Assembly: GCF_017349315.1 (NCBI RefSeq)
Contig: NZ_JAFMPP010000003.1
Span: 186,001 to 250,000 of the forward strand
DNA length: 64,000 nt
Source: Jiella flava
Lineage (GTDB): Bacteria; Pseudomonadota; Alphaproteobacteria; Rhizobiales; Rhizobiaceae
Direction of reading: 5' to 3'
This document shows, piece by piece, positions 16,123 through 25,002 of this stretch; position 1 is the first letter of the stretch; each line of letters opens with the position of its first letter. The notes below the pieces were generated by a model. The model searched no databases and was not told where the DNA came from. It worked only from the letters and a program-made list of their open reading frames with translations. Made by a program: the position numbers and the translations under genes.

Positions 16123-17451
16123 ATGAACGAGCAGTCGCGGATCATTCCCAACAATCTCGAAGCCTTCTGGATGCCGTTCTCGGCGAATCGGCAGTTCAAG
16201 CAGGCGCCGCGCATGTTCGTTGCTGCCAAGGACATGCACTACACCACGGCCGATGGCCGCCAGGTGCTCGACGGCACCGCCGGGCTGTGGTGTGTCAATG
16301 CCGGTCACTGCCGACCGAAGATCACCGAGGCAATCCAGGCCCAGGCCGCCGAACTCGATTATGCGCCGGCCTTCCAGATGGGCCATCCGAAGGCGTTCGA
16401 ACTTGCCTCGCGGCTGACCACCATCGCGCCGGCGGGGCTCGACCATGTCTTCTTCACCAATTCCGGCTCGGAATCGGTCGAAACCGCGCTGAAGATTGCG
16501 CTCGCCTATCACCGGGCCAAGGGCGACGGCGCGCGCTTCCGCCTGATCGGCCGCGAGCGCGGCTATCACGGCGTCAATTTCGGCGGCATTTCGGTCGGAG
16601 GGATCGTCGGCAATCGCAAGATGTTCGGCACCTTGCTGACCGGTGTCGACCATATGCGCCACACCCATGATCCGGAGCGCAACGGCTATTCGCGCGGGGC
16701 GACCGAATACGGCGCGGAACTCGCCGATGATCTGTTGCGCATCGCCACGCTGCATGATCCTTCGACGATCGCCGCCGTCATCGTCGAGCCGGTGGCGGGT
16801 TCGACCGGCGTGCTGCCGCCGCCGCAAGGCTATCTCAAGCGGCTGCGCGAAATCTGCGACCAGCACGGCATCCTGTTGATCTTCGACGAGGTGATCACCG
16901 GCTACGGCCGCATGGGCACGGCCTTTGCCGCCGACTATTTCGGCGTGACGCCGGACATCATGATCACCGCCAAGGGCCTGACCAACGGCGTCATTCCGAT
17001 GGGCGCCGTGTTCGTCAAGGACACGATCTACGAGGCCTTCATGAGCGGCCCCGAGCATATGATCGAATTTGCCCATGGCTATACCTATTCGGGCAATCCG
17101 ATCGCCGCGGCGGCCGGGCTTGCGACGCTCGAGACCTATCGCGAAGAGGGTCTGTTCGAGCGGGCCAAGGCGCTGGAGCCGATCTGGGCCGATGCGATCC
17201 ATTCCTTGAAGGGAACACGGCACGTCATCGACATCCGCACCATCGGCCTGATCGGCGCGATCGAATTGGAGCCGCTGGCGGGCGAGCCGACCAAGCGCGC
17301 CTTCTCGGCCTTCGTCAGAGCTTTCGAGGACGGGCTGTTGATCCGCACCACCGGCGATATTATCGCGCTGTCGCCGCCGCTGATGATCAGCGAGGCTCAG
17401 ATCGGCGAAATCGTCGAGACGCTGAAGCCGATCCTCGACGGGTTGGATTGA
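16123..17451 (+). CDS. omega-amino acid (beta-alanine):pyruvate aminotransferase
   Basis: A 442-residue class III PLP aminotransferase. The PLP lysine is K284 in ITAKGLTNG; the phosphate-binding segment SGSESVETALK and the Asp of IFDEVITGYGR are present. The N-terminus (LEAFWMPFSANRQFK) and overall length match omega-amino-acid:pyruvate aminotransferases. In this cluster it would take beta-alanine or 3-aminoisobutyrate, the last products of reductive pyrimidine breakdown, to malonate semialdehyde or its methyl form. It starts 60 bp from the RutR box and is probably cotranscribed with the hydrolase gene 133 bp downstream. Confidence 0.9.
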   Translation: MNEQSRIIPNNLEAFWMPFSANRQFKQAPRMFVAAKDMHYTTADGRQVLDGTAGLWCVNAGHCRPKITEAIQAQAAELDYAPAFQMGHPKAFELASRLTTIAPAGLDHVFFTNSGSESVETALKIALAYHRAKGDGARFRLIGRERGYHGVNFGGISVGGIVGNRKMFGTLLTGVDHMRHTHDPERNGYSRGATEYGAELADDLLRIATLHDPSTIAAVIVEPVAGSTGVLPPPQGYLKRLREICDQHGILLIFDEVITGYGRMGTAFAADYFGVTPDIMITAKGLTNGVIPMGAVFVKDTIYEAFMSGPEHMIEFAHGYTYSGNPIAAAAGLATLETYREEGLFERAKALEPIWADAIHSLKGTRHVIDIRTIGLIGAIELEPLAGEPTKRAFSAFVRAFEDGLLIRTTGDIIALSPPLMISEAQIGEIVETLKPILDGLD

Positions 17452-17584
17452 TCGCGATTTCACCCGATGATGGCCTCGCTTTTCCGCCTCGATCCGCCTT
17501 GTGTCGCGGCCTCGATCGTCTCGCGATAACACCCTTGTTCGAGCCAGACGTATGCCGAATTTCATTCCTGCAAAGGATCTGTCC

Positions 17585-18832
17585 ATGAGCCAGCTTTCCA
17601 ACCTCCAGATCAATGGCGACCGGCTGTGGGACGCGCTGATGGAGATGGCGAAGATCGGCCCGGGCGTGGCCGGCGGCAACAACCGCCAGACCCTCACCGA
17701 CGAAGACGGCGAGGGGCGCAAGCTTTTCCAGTCCTGGGCGGACGCTGCGGGCCTGACCATGGGCGTCGATACCATGGGCAATATGTTCTTCCGTCGCGAG
17801 GGCACCGATCCCGACGCTTTGCCGGTCTATGTCGGCTCGCATCTCGATACCCAGCCGACCGGCGGCAAATATGACGGCGTGCTTGGCGTTCTCGGCGCGC
17901 TGGAAATCGTGCGCACGCTGAACGATCTGGGCGTCAAGACCAAGCATCCGATCGTCGTCACCAACTGGACCAACGAGGAGGGCACCCGCTTTGCCCCGGC
18001 GATGCTCGCCTCGGGCGTCTTTGCCGGCGTCCACGAGGAGGCCTGGGCGAAGGACCGGGTCGACGCCAAGGGCAAGCGCTTCGGCGACGAGCTGGCCCGC
18101 ATTGGCTGGGAGGGCGACGAGCCGGTCGGCAGTCGCAAGATGAAGGCGTTCTTCGAGCTGCATATCGAGCAGGGGCCGATCCTCGAGGATGAGGATCTCG
18201 ACATCGGCGTCGTCACCCACGGCCAGGGCCTGTACTGGCTTGAGGTGCGGCTGACCGGCAAGGAGAGCCACACCGGCTCGACGCCGATGCCCAAGCGCCG
18301 CAATGCCGGCCTCGGCATGGCGCGGGTGACCGAGCTTGTCCATGAGACGGCGATGGATTTCCAGCCGAGCGCGGTCGGCGCGATCGGCCATGTCGAGGTC
18401 TATCCGAATTCGCGCAACATCATTCCCGGCCGCTGCGTCTTCACCATCGACATCCGCTCGCCGTCGAAAGAGACGCTGGAGGAAATGAAGGCGCGCATCG
18501 AGGATGGCATCGCGACGATCGCCGAGGCGATGGATATCGAAGCGGAGATGGAGGTGGTCGGCCATTTCGATCCGGTGACCTTCGATAAGGCCTGCGTCAC
18601 GGCGGTGCGTGATGCCGCCGAGCGCCTCGGCCTCAGCCACACCGATCTCGTCTCGGGTGCCGGCCATGACGCCTGCTGGATCAACCGCGTCGCGCCGACG
18701 GCGATGGTCATGTGCCCCTGCGTCGACGGCCTCTCCCACAACGAGGCCGAGGAAATCAGCAAGGACTGGGCGACCAACGGCGCCAATGTGCTGATGCATG
18801 CGGTGGTGGAGACGGCCGAGGTGGTGGCGTAG
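17585..18832 (+). CDS. Zn-dependent N-carbamoyl-beta-alanine amidohydrolase (M20 family)
   Basis: A 415-residue M20/M28-type amidase of the allantoate amidohydrolase and beta-ureidopropionase group. Metal-site motifs are visible in order: GSHLDTQPTGGKYDGVLG, NEEGTRF, ELHIEQGP, and a late His in GLSHNEAEE. The dimerisation-domain signature GKESHTGSTPM is intact. In this cluster it most likely hydrolyses N-carbamoyl-beta-alanine to beta-alanine, CO2 and ammonia, the step after hydA. ATG 17585 follows aaagga; an upstream start at 17501 has no such site. Related enzymes hydrolyse N-carbamoyl amino acids, so exact substrate preference is inferred from context. Confidence 0.88.
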   Translation: MSQLSNLQINGDRLWDALMEMAKIGPGVAGGNNRQTLTDEDGEGRKLFQSWADAAGLTMGVDTMGNMFFRREGTDPDALPVYVGSHLDTQPTGGKYDGVLGVLGALEIVRTLNDLGVKTKHPIVVTNWTNEEGTRFAPAMLASGVFAGVHEEAWAKDRVDAKGKRFGDELARIGWEGDEPVGSRKMKAFFELHIEQGPILEDEDLDIGVVTHGQGLYWLEVRLTGKESHTGSTPMPKRRNAGLGMARVTELVHETAMDFQPSAVGAIGHVEVYPNSRNIIPGRCVFTIDIRSPSKETLEEMKARIEDGIATIAEAMDIEAEMEVVGHFDPVTFDKACVTAVRDAAERLGLSHTDLVSGAGHDACWINRVAPTAMVMCPCVDGLSHNEAEEISKDWATNGANVLMHAVVETAEVVA

Positions 18833-18869
18833 TGTCGAGCGGATCGATCTGAGATTTCAGGAGGCGCGC

Positions 18870-19031
18870 ATGGGGCGCCCGAAGGCGTTGACGCAAGAGG
18901 AGCGGGCAGAGCTTCTGCCGAAAGGATATCGTCCGGTCGAAGTCTGGTTGGCTGATATCTGGTCGGACGAGATCTGGGCGCAGGTGGAAGAGGACTGCCG
19001 TCTCATTGCCGCGTCCGAGGAACGCGTCTGA
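18870..19031 (+). CDS. MazE-like antitoxin (DUF3018 type), probably C-terminally truncated
   Basis: A 53-residue protein starting MGRPKALTQEERAELL, with KGYRPVEVWLADIWSDEIWAQ, typical of the DUF3018 MazE-like antitoxins found beside MazF/PemK toxins. The Shine-Dalgarno sequence caggagg lies 6 bases before ATG 18870. It ends at LIAASEERV; relatives as I recall them continue with an acidic helix that contacts the toxin, so the C-terminus seems missing. The toxin remnant overlaps directly downstream in another frame, which suggests one deletion removed the end of this gene and the start of the toxin gene. Confidence 0.65.
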   Translation: MGRPKALTQEERAELLPKGYRPVEVWLADIWSDEIWAQVEEDCRLIAASEERV

Positions 19032-19285
19032 CGACCTTCGACGAAGGCGCGCGGGTGTTGCGGGGCGCGGCTGTTGAACCGACAAGCGAAAACGGTCTTG
19101 CAAAGCCCTCCCGTGTCATGGTCGACAAGCTCTATTCCTTGCCGAACCACCGGATGCACGATGCTATCGGCCATCTCGATGAGGCGACCATGTTGAATGT
19201 CGGCAGGGCTCCGATGATGCTCCTTGCGCTCGATGAACTTCGCACCGCGGGCGATAGCTCGCCTCAAGACAGGGATATGCCATGA
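19019..19285 (+). pseudogene. remnant of a MazF/PemK-type toxin gene lacking its 5' half
   Basis: In this frame the sequence reads TTFDEGARVLRGAAVEPTS, then ENGLAKPSRVMVDKLYSLP and IGHLDEATMLNV, which matches the C-terminal half of MazF/PemK toxins. The N-terminal half with the conserved RGDL and GKPRPALV strands is absent; upstream the frame runs into the antitoxin gene. The frame ends at 19285, overlapping the hydA start after a non-homologous tail. Only GTG 19055 could serve as a start. I read it as an inactivated toxin after an internal deletion. Confidence 0.7.
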
Positions 19286-20733
19286 CCACAGTCATCAAAG
19301 GTGGCACGATCGTCACCGCCGATCTGACCTATAAGGCCGATATCCTGATTGACGGTGAGACGATCGCCGCGATTGGACCGGATCTGGCCGGCGACGAGAC
19401 GATCGACGCCTCCGGCGCCTATGTCATGCCCGGCGGCATCGATCCGCACACCCATATGGAAATGCCCTTCATGGGCACCTTCTCGGCCGACGATTTCGAC
19501 ACCGGCACCGCCGCCGCGCTCGCCGGCGGCACGACGATGACCGTCGATTTCTGCCTGCCGGACCCGGACCAGGGCCCGCTCGATGCGCTGCAGGTCTGGT
19601 TCCAGAAGGCCGGCCCCGCCCGCACCGACTATTCCTTCCATATGGGCGTCACCTGGTGGGGCCAAAAATTCTTCGACGAGATGCCGAAGGTGGTCGAGGC
19701 CGGCATCAACACCTTCAAGCACTTCATGGCCTATAAGGGCGCCTTGATGGTGAATGACGACGAGATGTTCGCTTCCTTCACCCGCTGCGCCGAGATCGGC
19801 GCGATGCCGCTGGTCCATGCCGAGAATGGCGACGTCGTCGCCTTCCTGCAGCAAAAACTCATGGCCCAAGGCAATAACGGCCCGGAGGCCCACGCCTATT
19901 CGCGCCCGCCGGAGGTCGAGGGCGAGGCGGTGAACCGGGCGATCATGATCGCCGATCAGGCCGGCGTGCCGCTCTATGTCGTCCACACCTCCTGCGAACA
20001 GGCCCATGAGGCGATCCGCCGGGCCCGCCAGAAGGGGATGCGGGTCTATGGCGAGCCGCTGATCCAGCATCTGGTGCTGGACGACAGCGAATATGCCCAT
20101 GCCGATTGGGATCATGCCGCGCGCCGGGTGATGTCGCCGCCGTTCCGCGACAAGAGCCACCAGGATTCTCTCTGGGCGGGGCTCGCCGCCGGCTCGCTGC
20201 AGGTCGTCGCGACCGACCACTGCGCCTTCACCACGAAACAGAAGCGCATGGGGCTCGGCGACTTCACCAAGATCCCCAACGGCACGGGCGGCCTCGAAGA
20301 TCGGCTCGCGGTGCTGTGGACCAAAGGCGTCGTCACCGGCCGGCTGACGATGAACGAGTTCGTCGCCGTCACCTCGACCAACATCGCCAAGATCCTCAAC
20401 ATCTATCCGAAGAAGGGTGCGATCCTTCCCGGTGCCGATGCCGATCTCATCATCTTCGACCCGAAGGCGACGAAGACGATCTCGGCCAAGACCCAGAAGT
20501 CGGCGATCGACTACAACGTCTTCGAGGGCGTCGAGGTCACCGGCTTGCCGGTGATGACGCTGTCGCGCGGCAAGCTGGCCTATAAGGAGGGCGACATTCG
20601 CGCTGAGAAGGGCGATGGCCGCTTCGTCGAGCGCCCGGCAAATGCACCGGTGTCGAAGGCGCTGTCGACCTGGAAGGAACTCACCGCGCCGCGCAAGGTC
20701 GAGCGGACGGGCATCCCGATGAGCGGGGTGTGA
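19282..20733 (+). CDS. hydA: dihydropyrimidinase
   Basis: A 483-residue amidohydrolase-fold enzyme that opens dihydrouracil or dihydrothymine to the N-carbamoyl amino acid, the second step of the reductive pathway. Metal ligands are visible: H56 and H58 in IDPHTHME, the lysine to be carboxylated K152 in HFMAYKGAL, then His residues in LVHAENGD and YVVHTSCEQAHEA, and Asp in VATDHCAF. Length is normal. The gene overlaps the end of the mazF remnant by four bases, so it lacks a normal spacer to the hydrolase gene 450 bp upstream; the toxin-antitoxin remnant sits in that gap. It completes a full preTA-hydA-hydrolase-aminotransferase set. Confidence 0.95.
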   Translation: MTTVIKGGTIVTADLTYKADILIDGETIAAIGPDLAGDETIDASGAYVMPGGIDPHTHMEMPFMGTFSADDFDTGTAAALAGGTTMTVDFCLPDPDQGPLDALQVWFQKAGPARTDYSFHMGVTWWGQKFFDEMPKVVEAGINTFKHFMAYKGALMVNDDEMFASFTRCAEIGAMPLVHAENGDVVAFLQQKLMAQGNNGPEAHAYSRPPEVEGEAVNRAIMIADQAGVPLYVVHTSCEQAHEAIRRARQKGMRVYGEPLIQHLVLDDSEYAHADWDHAARRVMSPPFRDKSHQDSLWAGLAAGSLQVVATDHCAFTTKQKRMGLGDFTKIPNGTGGLEDRLAVLWTKGVVTGRLTMNEFVAVTSTNIAKILNIYPKKGAILPGADADLIIFDPKATKTISAKTQKSAIDYNVFEGVEVTGLPVMTLSRGKLAYKEGDIRAEKGDGRFVERPANAPVSKALSTWKELTAPRKVERTGIPMSGV

Positions 20734-20814
20734 GATTGCCTCAGGGCTCTGGCCGGCGCGATGATCGGGTTTGGCGTCGTATCGCCTGTTGGATCAACGC
20801 GTGAGGGGCTCGTC

Positions 20815-21264
20815 ATGACAGGCGAGATCGCCGTTGCCGCCGTCGTTCTGATGCGGGAGGACGGCCAGACGCTGCTGGTGCGCAAGCGCGGGACGACCCG
20901 CTTCATGCAGCCGGGCGGCAAGCCGGAAGAAGGCGAGACGTGTCGCCAGGCGGCGGAGCGGGAAGTCTTTGAGGAGATCGGGCTGCAGCTCGATTCCGCG
21001 CAGCTGACCGATCACGGCGTCTTCCACGACCATGCGGCGACTGAGGCGGGGATGACCGTCGTCGCCCATGTCTTCAGCGCATGGTGCGATCAGCCGATCG
21101 CGGTTGCGGCCGAGATCGATGCGGCGGTTTGGGTCGATCCGACAGCATCGGCGAGACAATCGGAATCGATTTTCGGCAAAGCCCGATGCGTCGATTCAAA
21201 GGGTGAGAGCGACCTTTCTGCGTCCGATCGGACGCAGGGCGCTCGAAGGCCGAGCTCGACCTGA
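20815..21264 (+). pseudogene. NUDIX hydrolase gene with 3' end disrupted by a small palindromic element
   Basis: The N-terminal 115 residues form an ordinary NUDIX domain. The NUDIX box is perfect: GGKPEEGE, then REVFEEIGLQL. The frame then enters the repeat element at 21163-21244 and stops at 21264 with an unrelated tail. Immediately after, another frame (about 21249-21344) encodes ELDLRLAPLTRDHMLPLA, the usual end of this NUDIX subfamily. So the original gene probably ran 20815-21344 and was split by the insertion. The present product may still fold, because the catalytic box is upstream. ATG 20815 follows gagggg; an earlier start at 20761 is less likely. The gene is just downstream of hydA. 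Confidence 0.75.
21163..21244. repeat. small two-hairpin palindromic element inserted in the NUDIX gene
   Basis: Two adjacent inverted repeats are visible. The first has 7-bp arms (GAATCGA at 21163-21169, TCGATTC at 21191-21197). The second has a perfect 20-bp core palindrome at 21218-21237 built on TGCGTCCGA and its complement, flanked by GAGCG at 21207-21211 and CGCTC at 21240-21244. This resembles the short palindromic repeats scattered between genes in Hyphomicrobiales genomes. No second copy was seen in this window. It has no coding capacity, so it would be a non-autonomous element. Confidence 0.75.
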
Positions 21265-21390
21265 GGCTCGCGCCGCTGACGCGGGATCACATGCTGCCGC
21301 TGGCCAAAGGCCTTGCCGCCGCACGGCGCGGCGCGGCGGTCTGAACGCCGTTCCGTTCGAGCAGGGAGGCGCTCGTTGCGCCTTTAAGTC

Positions 21391-22881
21391 TTACCGCCGC
21401 TCGTCCTCGCCCTTCGCGTCGTCGGCGCGGTCGGGCTCGCTCCACGCGTCGCGCTCCGGATCGTGGCTCGCCGCTGGAGAAGCGCCGGTCTCGACCTCCT
21501 CCATCTCCTCGATCGCCGCGTCGAGCACCTCCGGATCGGTGTCGTCGGGATCGGCCACCAGATCGATCGGCGCGCTGGCGGAATGCGACGAGGCCGGCTT
21601 CTTCGGCGGCACCAGCACGGTCGCCGGGCGGATCCGCAGCTTGGCGATGCGGTTCTTTTCCCGCTTCAAAACCGTAAAACGCTTGTTGAAGAAGGTGAAC
21701 GCTTGGCGCTCTTCGGGAATCGTCTGGGTCTCGTGAATGACGAGGCCGGCGATCGTCACCGCCTCGTCGTCCGGCAGGTTCCAGTCGAGCGCGCGATTGA
21801 GATCGCGGATCGGCACCTGGCCGTCGACCACCACCGAGCCGTCGGCCTCGGTCTTGACGCCCTGCATGTCGACGTCGTGCTCGTCGGCGATGTTGCCGAC
21901 GATTTCTTCCAAGATGTCTTCCAGCGTGATCAGCCCTTCGACCTCGCCATATTCGTCGACGACGATGGCAAAATGCGCCTTGCGGCGCAAAAACGCGTTG
22001 AGCTGGTCCTGCAACGTCGTCGTTTCCGGCACGAACCACGGCTTGGTGCAGACCCGGTGGATGACGATCCGCGACGGGTCGTTGTCGACCTCGTGCAGCG
22101 CCCGCAGAATGTCCTTGGCGTGGATGACACCGATAATGTTGTCATGATGGCCGCGCCAGACCGGCATGCGGGTATAGGGGCTTTCCAGCACCTGGCGGAC
22201 GATTTCCGGCGCCGGATCGTCGGCGTTGATCTGGCGCATCGAAGTGCGGTGGACCATCACGTCGGAGACTTCGAGTTCGTGCAGGTCGAGCAGGCCGCCG
22301 AGCCGGTTGCGGTCGGCATTGACCAGCGAGCCCTCCCGGTGCAGCACCTCCACCGCGCCGCGCAGTTCCTCATGCGCGGTCAATAGCGAGGCGCCGGATT
22401 CCAGCCCATAGCCGAACAGCCGGAGGATCCGACGCACGACGAAGTTGACGGTCGCCGTCAGCGGACCGAGCAGGGTGACGACGATGCTGACCGGCCGCGC
22501 GACGGTGAGCGCGAAGCCGTCCGGCCGAGCGATGGCGCCGGATTTCGGCAGCACCTCGGCGAAGATGACGACGATGATCGTCATGGCGATCGTCGCATAG
22601 ACGACGCCGGCTTCGCCGAAGAGGCCCAAAAAGGCGCTGGTGGCGAGCGATGAGGCGAGGATGTTGACGAGATTGTTGCCGATCAAAAGGGCGCCGATCA
22701 GCCGGTCCTTCTTTTCGATCAGCCGCTGGACGATCCCGGCGCGGATATCGCCGTTCTTCTCGTAGCTCATCAGCCGGGCTCGGGACACGGCCGTGAGGGC
22801 CGTCTCCGACCCGGAAAAAAAAGCCGAAATACAGATCAGGACGACGACGATGCCGACATAGATCCAGAGCGCGGTGGTCAT
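21391..22881 (-). CDS. CNNM/CorC-type membrane protein with CBS domains (HlyC/CorC family)
   Basis: A 496-residue protein. The N-terminal CNNM domain has about four membrane segments (WIYVGIVVVLICISAFF, then ALLIGNNLVNILASSLA, AMTIIVVIFAEVLPKSGA and further), with the conserved FFSGSETALTAVSRARL. Then come a CBS pair (VSDVMVHRTSMRQI to VVDEYGEVEGLITLEDILEEIVG) and a C-terminal CorC/HlyC transporter-associated domain (VPIRDLNRALDWNLP). The last 50 residues are acidic and disordered. The family is linked to magnesium or cobalt efflux. ATG 22881 overlaps the aroB stop by ATGA, so it is translationally coupled as the third gene of aroK-aroB-CNNM. Confidence 0.9.
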   Translation of the reverse strand: MTTALWIYVGIVVVLICISAFFSGSETALTAVSRARLMSYEKNGDIRAGIVQRLIEKKDRLIGALLIGNNLVNILASSLATSAFLGLFGEAGVVYATIAMTIIVVIFAEVLPKSGAIARPDGFALTVARPVSIVVTLLGPLTATVNFVVRRILRLFGYGLESGASLLTAHEELRGAVEVLHREGSLVNADRNRLGGLLDLHELEVSDVMVHRTSMRQINADDPAPEIVRQVLESPYTRMPVWRGHHDNIIGVIHAKDILRALHEVDNDPSRIVIHRVCTKPWFVPETTTLQDQLNAFLRRKAHFAIVVDEYGEVEGLITLEDILEEIVGNIADEHDVDMQGVKTEADGSVVVDGQVPIRDLNRALDWNLPDDEAVTIAGLVIHETQTIPEERQAFTFFNKRFTVLKREKNRIAKLRIRPATVLVPPKKPASSHSASAPIDLVADPDDTDPEVLDAAIEEMEEVETGASPAASHDPERDAWSEPDRADDAKGEDERR

Positions 22882-24035
22882 GGGGTGAGCTCCTCGTCGA
22901 GGAAGCGCACCACCGCCTCGGGATCGACGTCCTTCGAGACAAAAGCCTGGCCGAGACCGCGGGTGAGGATGAAGGTCAAGCGGCCGCGCGAGACCTTCTT
23001 GTCCTGGGCTATCGCCTCCATCAGCGTCTCGCGGCCCAGGCGCGGGCCGGGAATGGCGCCGATCGTCGTCGGCAGGCCGGCCGCTTCGAGATGCGCGGTG
23101 ACCCGGCCGGCATCCTGGCCGCTGCAAAGGCCAAGGGTGCGGGAGAACCGATGGGCGAGCGCCATGCCGATCGCCACGCCCTCGCCATGGACGAGCCGCG
23201 CCGGATCGTAAGCCACCGCGCGCTCCAGCGCATGGCCGAAGGTGTGGCCGAGATTGAGCAGCGCCCGGGCGCCGGTTTCGCGCTCGTCGGCCGCGACGAC
23301 GTCGGCTTTCGCCTGACAGGAAATGGCGATCGCCTCGGACCGTTCCGGTCCGCCGGCAAAGACCGAGCCGCGGTGCCGTTCCAGAAAGTCGAAGAAGTCC
23401 GGCCGGTCGATCAGGCCGTATTTCACCACCTCGGCATAGCCGGCGGCAAATTCGCGCGGGCTCAGCGTATCGAGTGTGGCGATGTCGGCGAGAACGAGGC
23501 TCGGCTGGTGGAAAGCGCCGACGAGGTTTTTGCCGTGCGGGGTGTTGATGCCGGTCTTGCCGCCGACGGAGGAATCGACCTGGGCGAGCAGTGTGGTCGG
23601 AACCTGCACGAAGTTGGTGCCGCGCTTGACGATGGCGCTGGCAAAGCCGGCGAGATCGCCGATGACGCCGCCGCCGAGCGCGATCACCACGTCGCCGCGT
23701 TCGAGCCGGGCTTGAAGGATGGCGTCGACGGTCGCTTCCAGATGGGCGAAGGACTTGGTCGTCTCGCCGGCCGGCAACGTGACGGCGCGTGTCTGAATGC
23801 CGGCGCCGGCCAGCGCGATTTCGAGCCGGGCGAGATAGAGTTCGGCCACCGTCGCATCGGTGACGATCACCGCTCTGACGCCGGGTAGCCGGGCGGCGAT
23901 CTCGGCACCGGCCCGGTCGAGCAGACCTTCGCCGATCAGGATGTCGTAGGAGCGGTCGGCGAGCGCGACGCGCACATGCCGTTCCTTGTCCACCCGGGCC
24001 GGAAAAGGGTTTGAAACGGCGGGCTCGGGGATCAT
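22878..24035 (-). CDS. aroB: 3-dehydroquinate synthase
   Basis: A 385-residue NAD- and metal-dependent enzyme of the shikimate pathway (DAHP to 3-dehydroquinate). Motifs: [18 protein letters not shown] (NAD loop), [19 protein letters not shown] (active site), [13 protein letters not shown], and metal-binding His in [15 protein letters not shown] 24035 overlaps the aroK stop by four bases, showing translational coupling. Slightly longer than typical because of a 20-residue N-terminal extension. Confidence 0.96.
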   Translation of the reverse strand: MIPEPAVSNPFPARVDKERHVRVALADRSYDILIGEGLLDRAGAEIAARLPGVRAVIVTDATVAELYLARLEIALAGAGIQTRAVTLPAGETTKSFAHLEATVDAILQARLERGDVVIALGGGVIGDLAGFASAIVKRGTNFVQVPTTLLAQVDSSVGGKTGINTPHGKNLVGAFHQPSLVLADIATLDTLSPREFAAGYAEVVKYGLIDRPDFFDFLERHRGSVFAGGPERSEAIAISCQAKADVVAADERETGARALLNLGHTFGHALERAVAYDPARLVHGEGVAIGMALAHRFSRTLGLCSGQDAGRVTAHLEAAGLPTTIGAIPGPRLGRETLMEAIAQDKKVSRGRLTFILTRGLGQAFVSKDVDPEAVVRFLDEELTP

Positions 24036-24613
24036 GATCGCGGACTTTCGCAAGTGTAGCGGTCGAGCGCCTCGACCAGTTCGGCGGCGATGATTTCGCG
24101 TTTCACCGGGCGCGAAACGACGGTCAGGTCGGCTTCGGCATAGATTGGATAGCGCTTGTCCATCAGCTCCTGCATCACCTGGCGCGGATCGGCGGCTTTC
24201 AACAGGGGTCGATCGCCGCGTCGCGAAACCCGATCCATCAAGGTGTCGAGATCGGCATTCAGCCAGATCGTCACCGCCTTTTTCCGCAAAAGATCGCGGG
24301 TGGCCTCATGCATATAGGCACCACCGCCGGTGGCGATCACCTGCGGCCCGTCCTGGGTAAGTCGCGCAATGACGCGGGCTTCCAGAGCGCGGAATTCCGG
24401 CTCGCCATAGGTCTCGAACAGCTCCGGCACGGTCATGGTCGAGACGGTTTCGATCTCCGCGTCGCTGTCGACGAAGGGCAGCGACAGGAGCGTTGCGACC
24501 CGCCGCCCGACGGTGGTCTTGCCGGCGCCCATCAGGCCGACGAGCACGATGGCCCGTCCGCAAAGACGATCCTTGATCGAGATGTCCCTGTTCGTCGTCG
24601 TCTCGCCATCCAT
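24032..24613 (-). CDS. aroK: shikimate kinase
   Basis: A 193-residue kinase that phosphorylates shikimate with ATP. The P-loop GLMGAGKT is at residues 26-33; substrate residues follow in DSDAEIE and EPEFRALE, with the second nucleotide motif VIATGGGAY and the lid Arg in GDRPLL. ATG 24613 gives the family length plus a short N-terminal extension; an earlier start at 24784 would overlap the divergent small membrane gene. First gene of the aroK-aroB-CNNM operon. Confidence 0.95.
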   Translation of the reverse strand: MDGETTTNRDISIKDRLCGRAIVLVGLMGAGKTTVGRRVATLLSLPFVDSDAEIETVSTMTVPELFETYGEPEFRALEARVIARLTQDGPQVIATGGGAYMHEATRDLLRKKAVTIWLNADLDTLMDRVSRRGDRPLLKAADPRQVMQELMDKRYPIYAEADLTVVSRPVKREIIAAELVEALDRYTCESPRS

Positions 24614-24774
24614 CTGTCTGACCAAATCTTTTTCGGCCCGCCGGTCCTCGGGGCTGTGGCCCGGTCCCGGCACCGAAACGATGCCCCTCTTGCTGCTTGC
24701 GTCTTTCCTTGGACACGCTAGAAGCGAGCCGAGGGACGCGAGCTTACGCCGAAAAGAGAGTCCGCCTGACGCCG

Positions 24775-25002
24775 ATGCCGACACTCGTACGCCTTCTGAC
24801 GATCCTCGCCCTCATTGCCGGCACCATCTACGGCATCATGGCGGCGCTCGTCTACTTCGTACAGCCGACGCAGACCGAGGTGCGGGTGCCGATCATCCTG
24901 CCGGAGGCCGAGCCCGCCAAGGCGGCGGTGTCCCCCGTCGCCGGCCCCCAGGCCTCGGCGGCGACGGATGCGGCCGCCGATCCGGCCGAGTTGCGCCGAT
25001 GA
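24775..25002 (+). CDS. small single-span membrane protein upstream of xerD
   Basis: A 75-residue protein: short N-terminus, one membrane segment (about residues 6-27, [21 protein letters not shown]), then a Pro/Ala-rich tail. Its stop overlaps the xerD start by ATGA, so it is translationally coupled to xerD. Small proteins like this precede xerD next to aroK in related alphaproteobacteria, to my recollection; function unknown. The start ATG 24775 was chosen because it places the membrane segment near the N-terminus. Confidence 0.65.
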   Translation: MPTLVRLLTILALIAGTIYGIMAALVYFVQPTQTEVRVPIILPEAEPAKAAVSPVAGPQASAATDAAADPAELRR

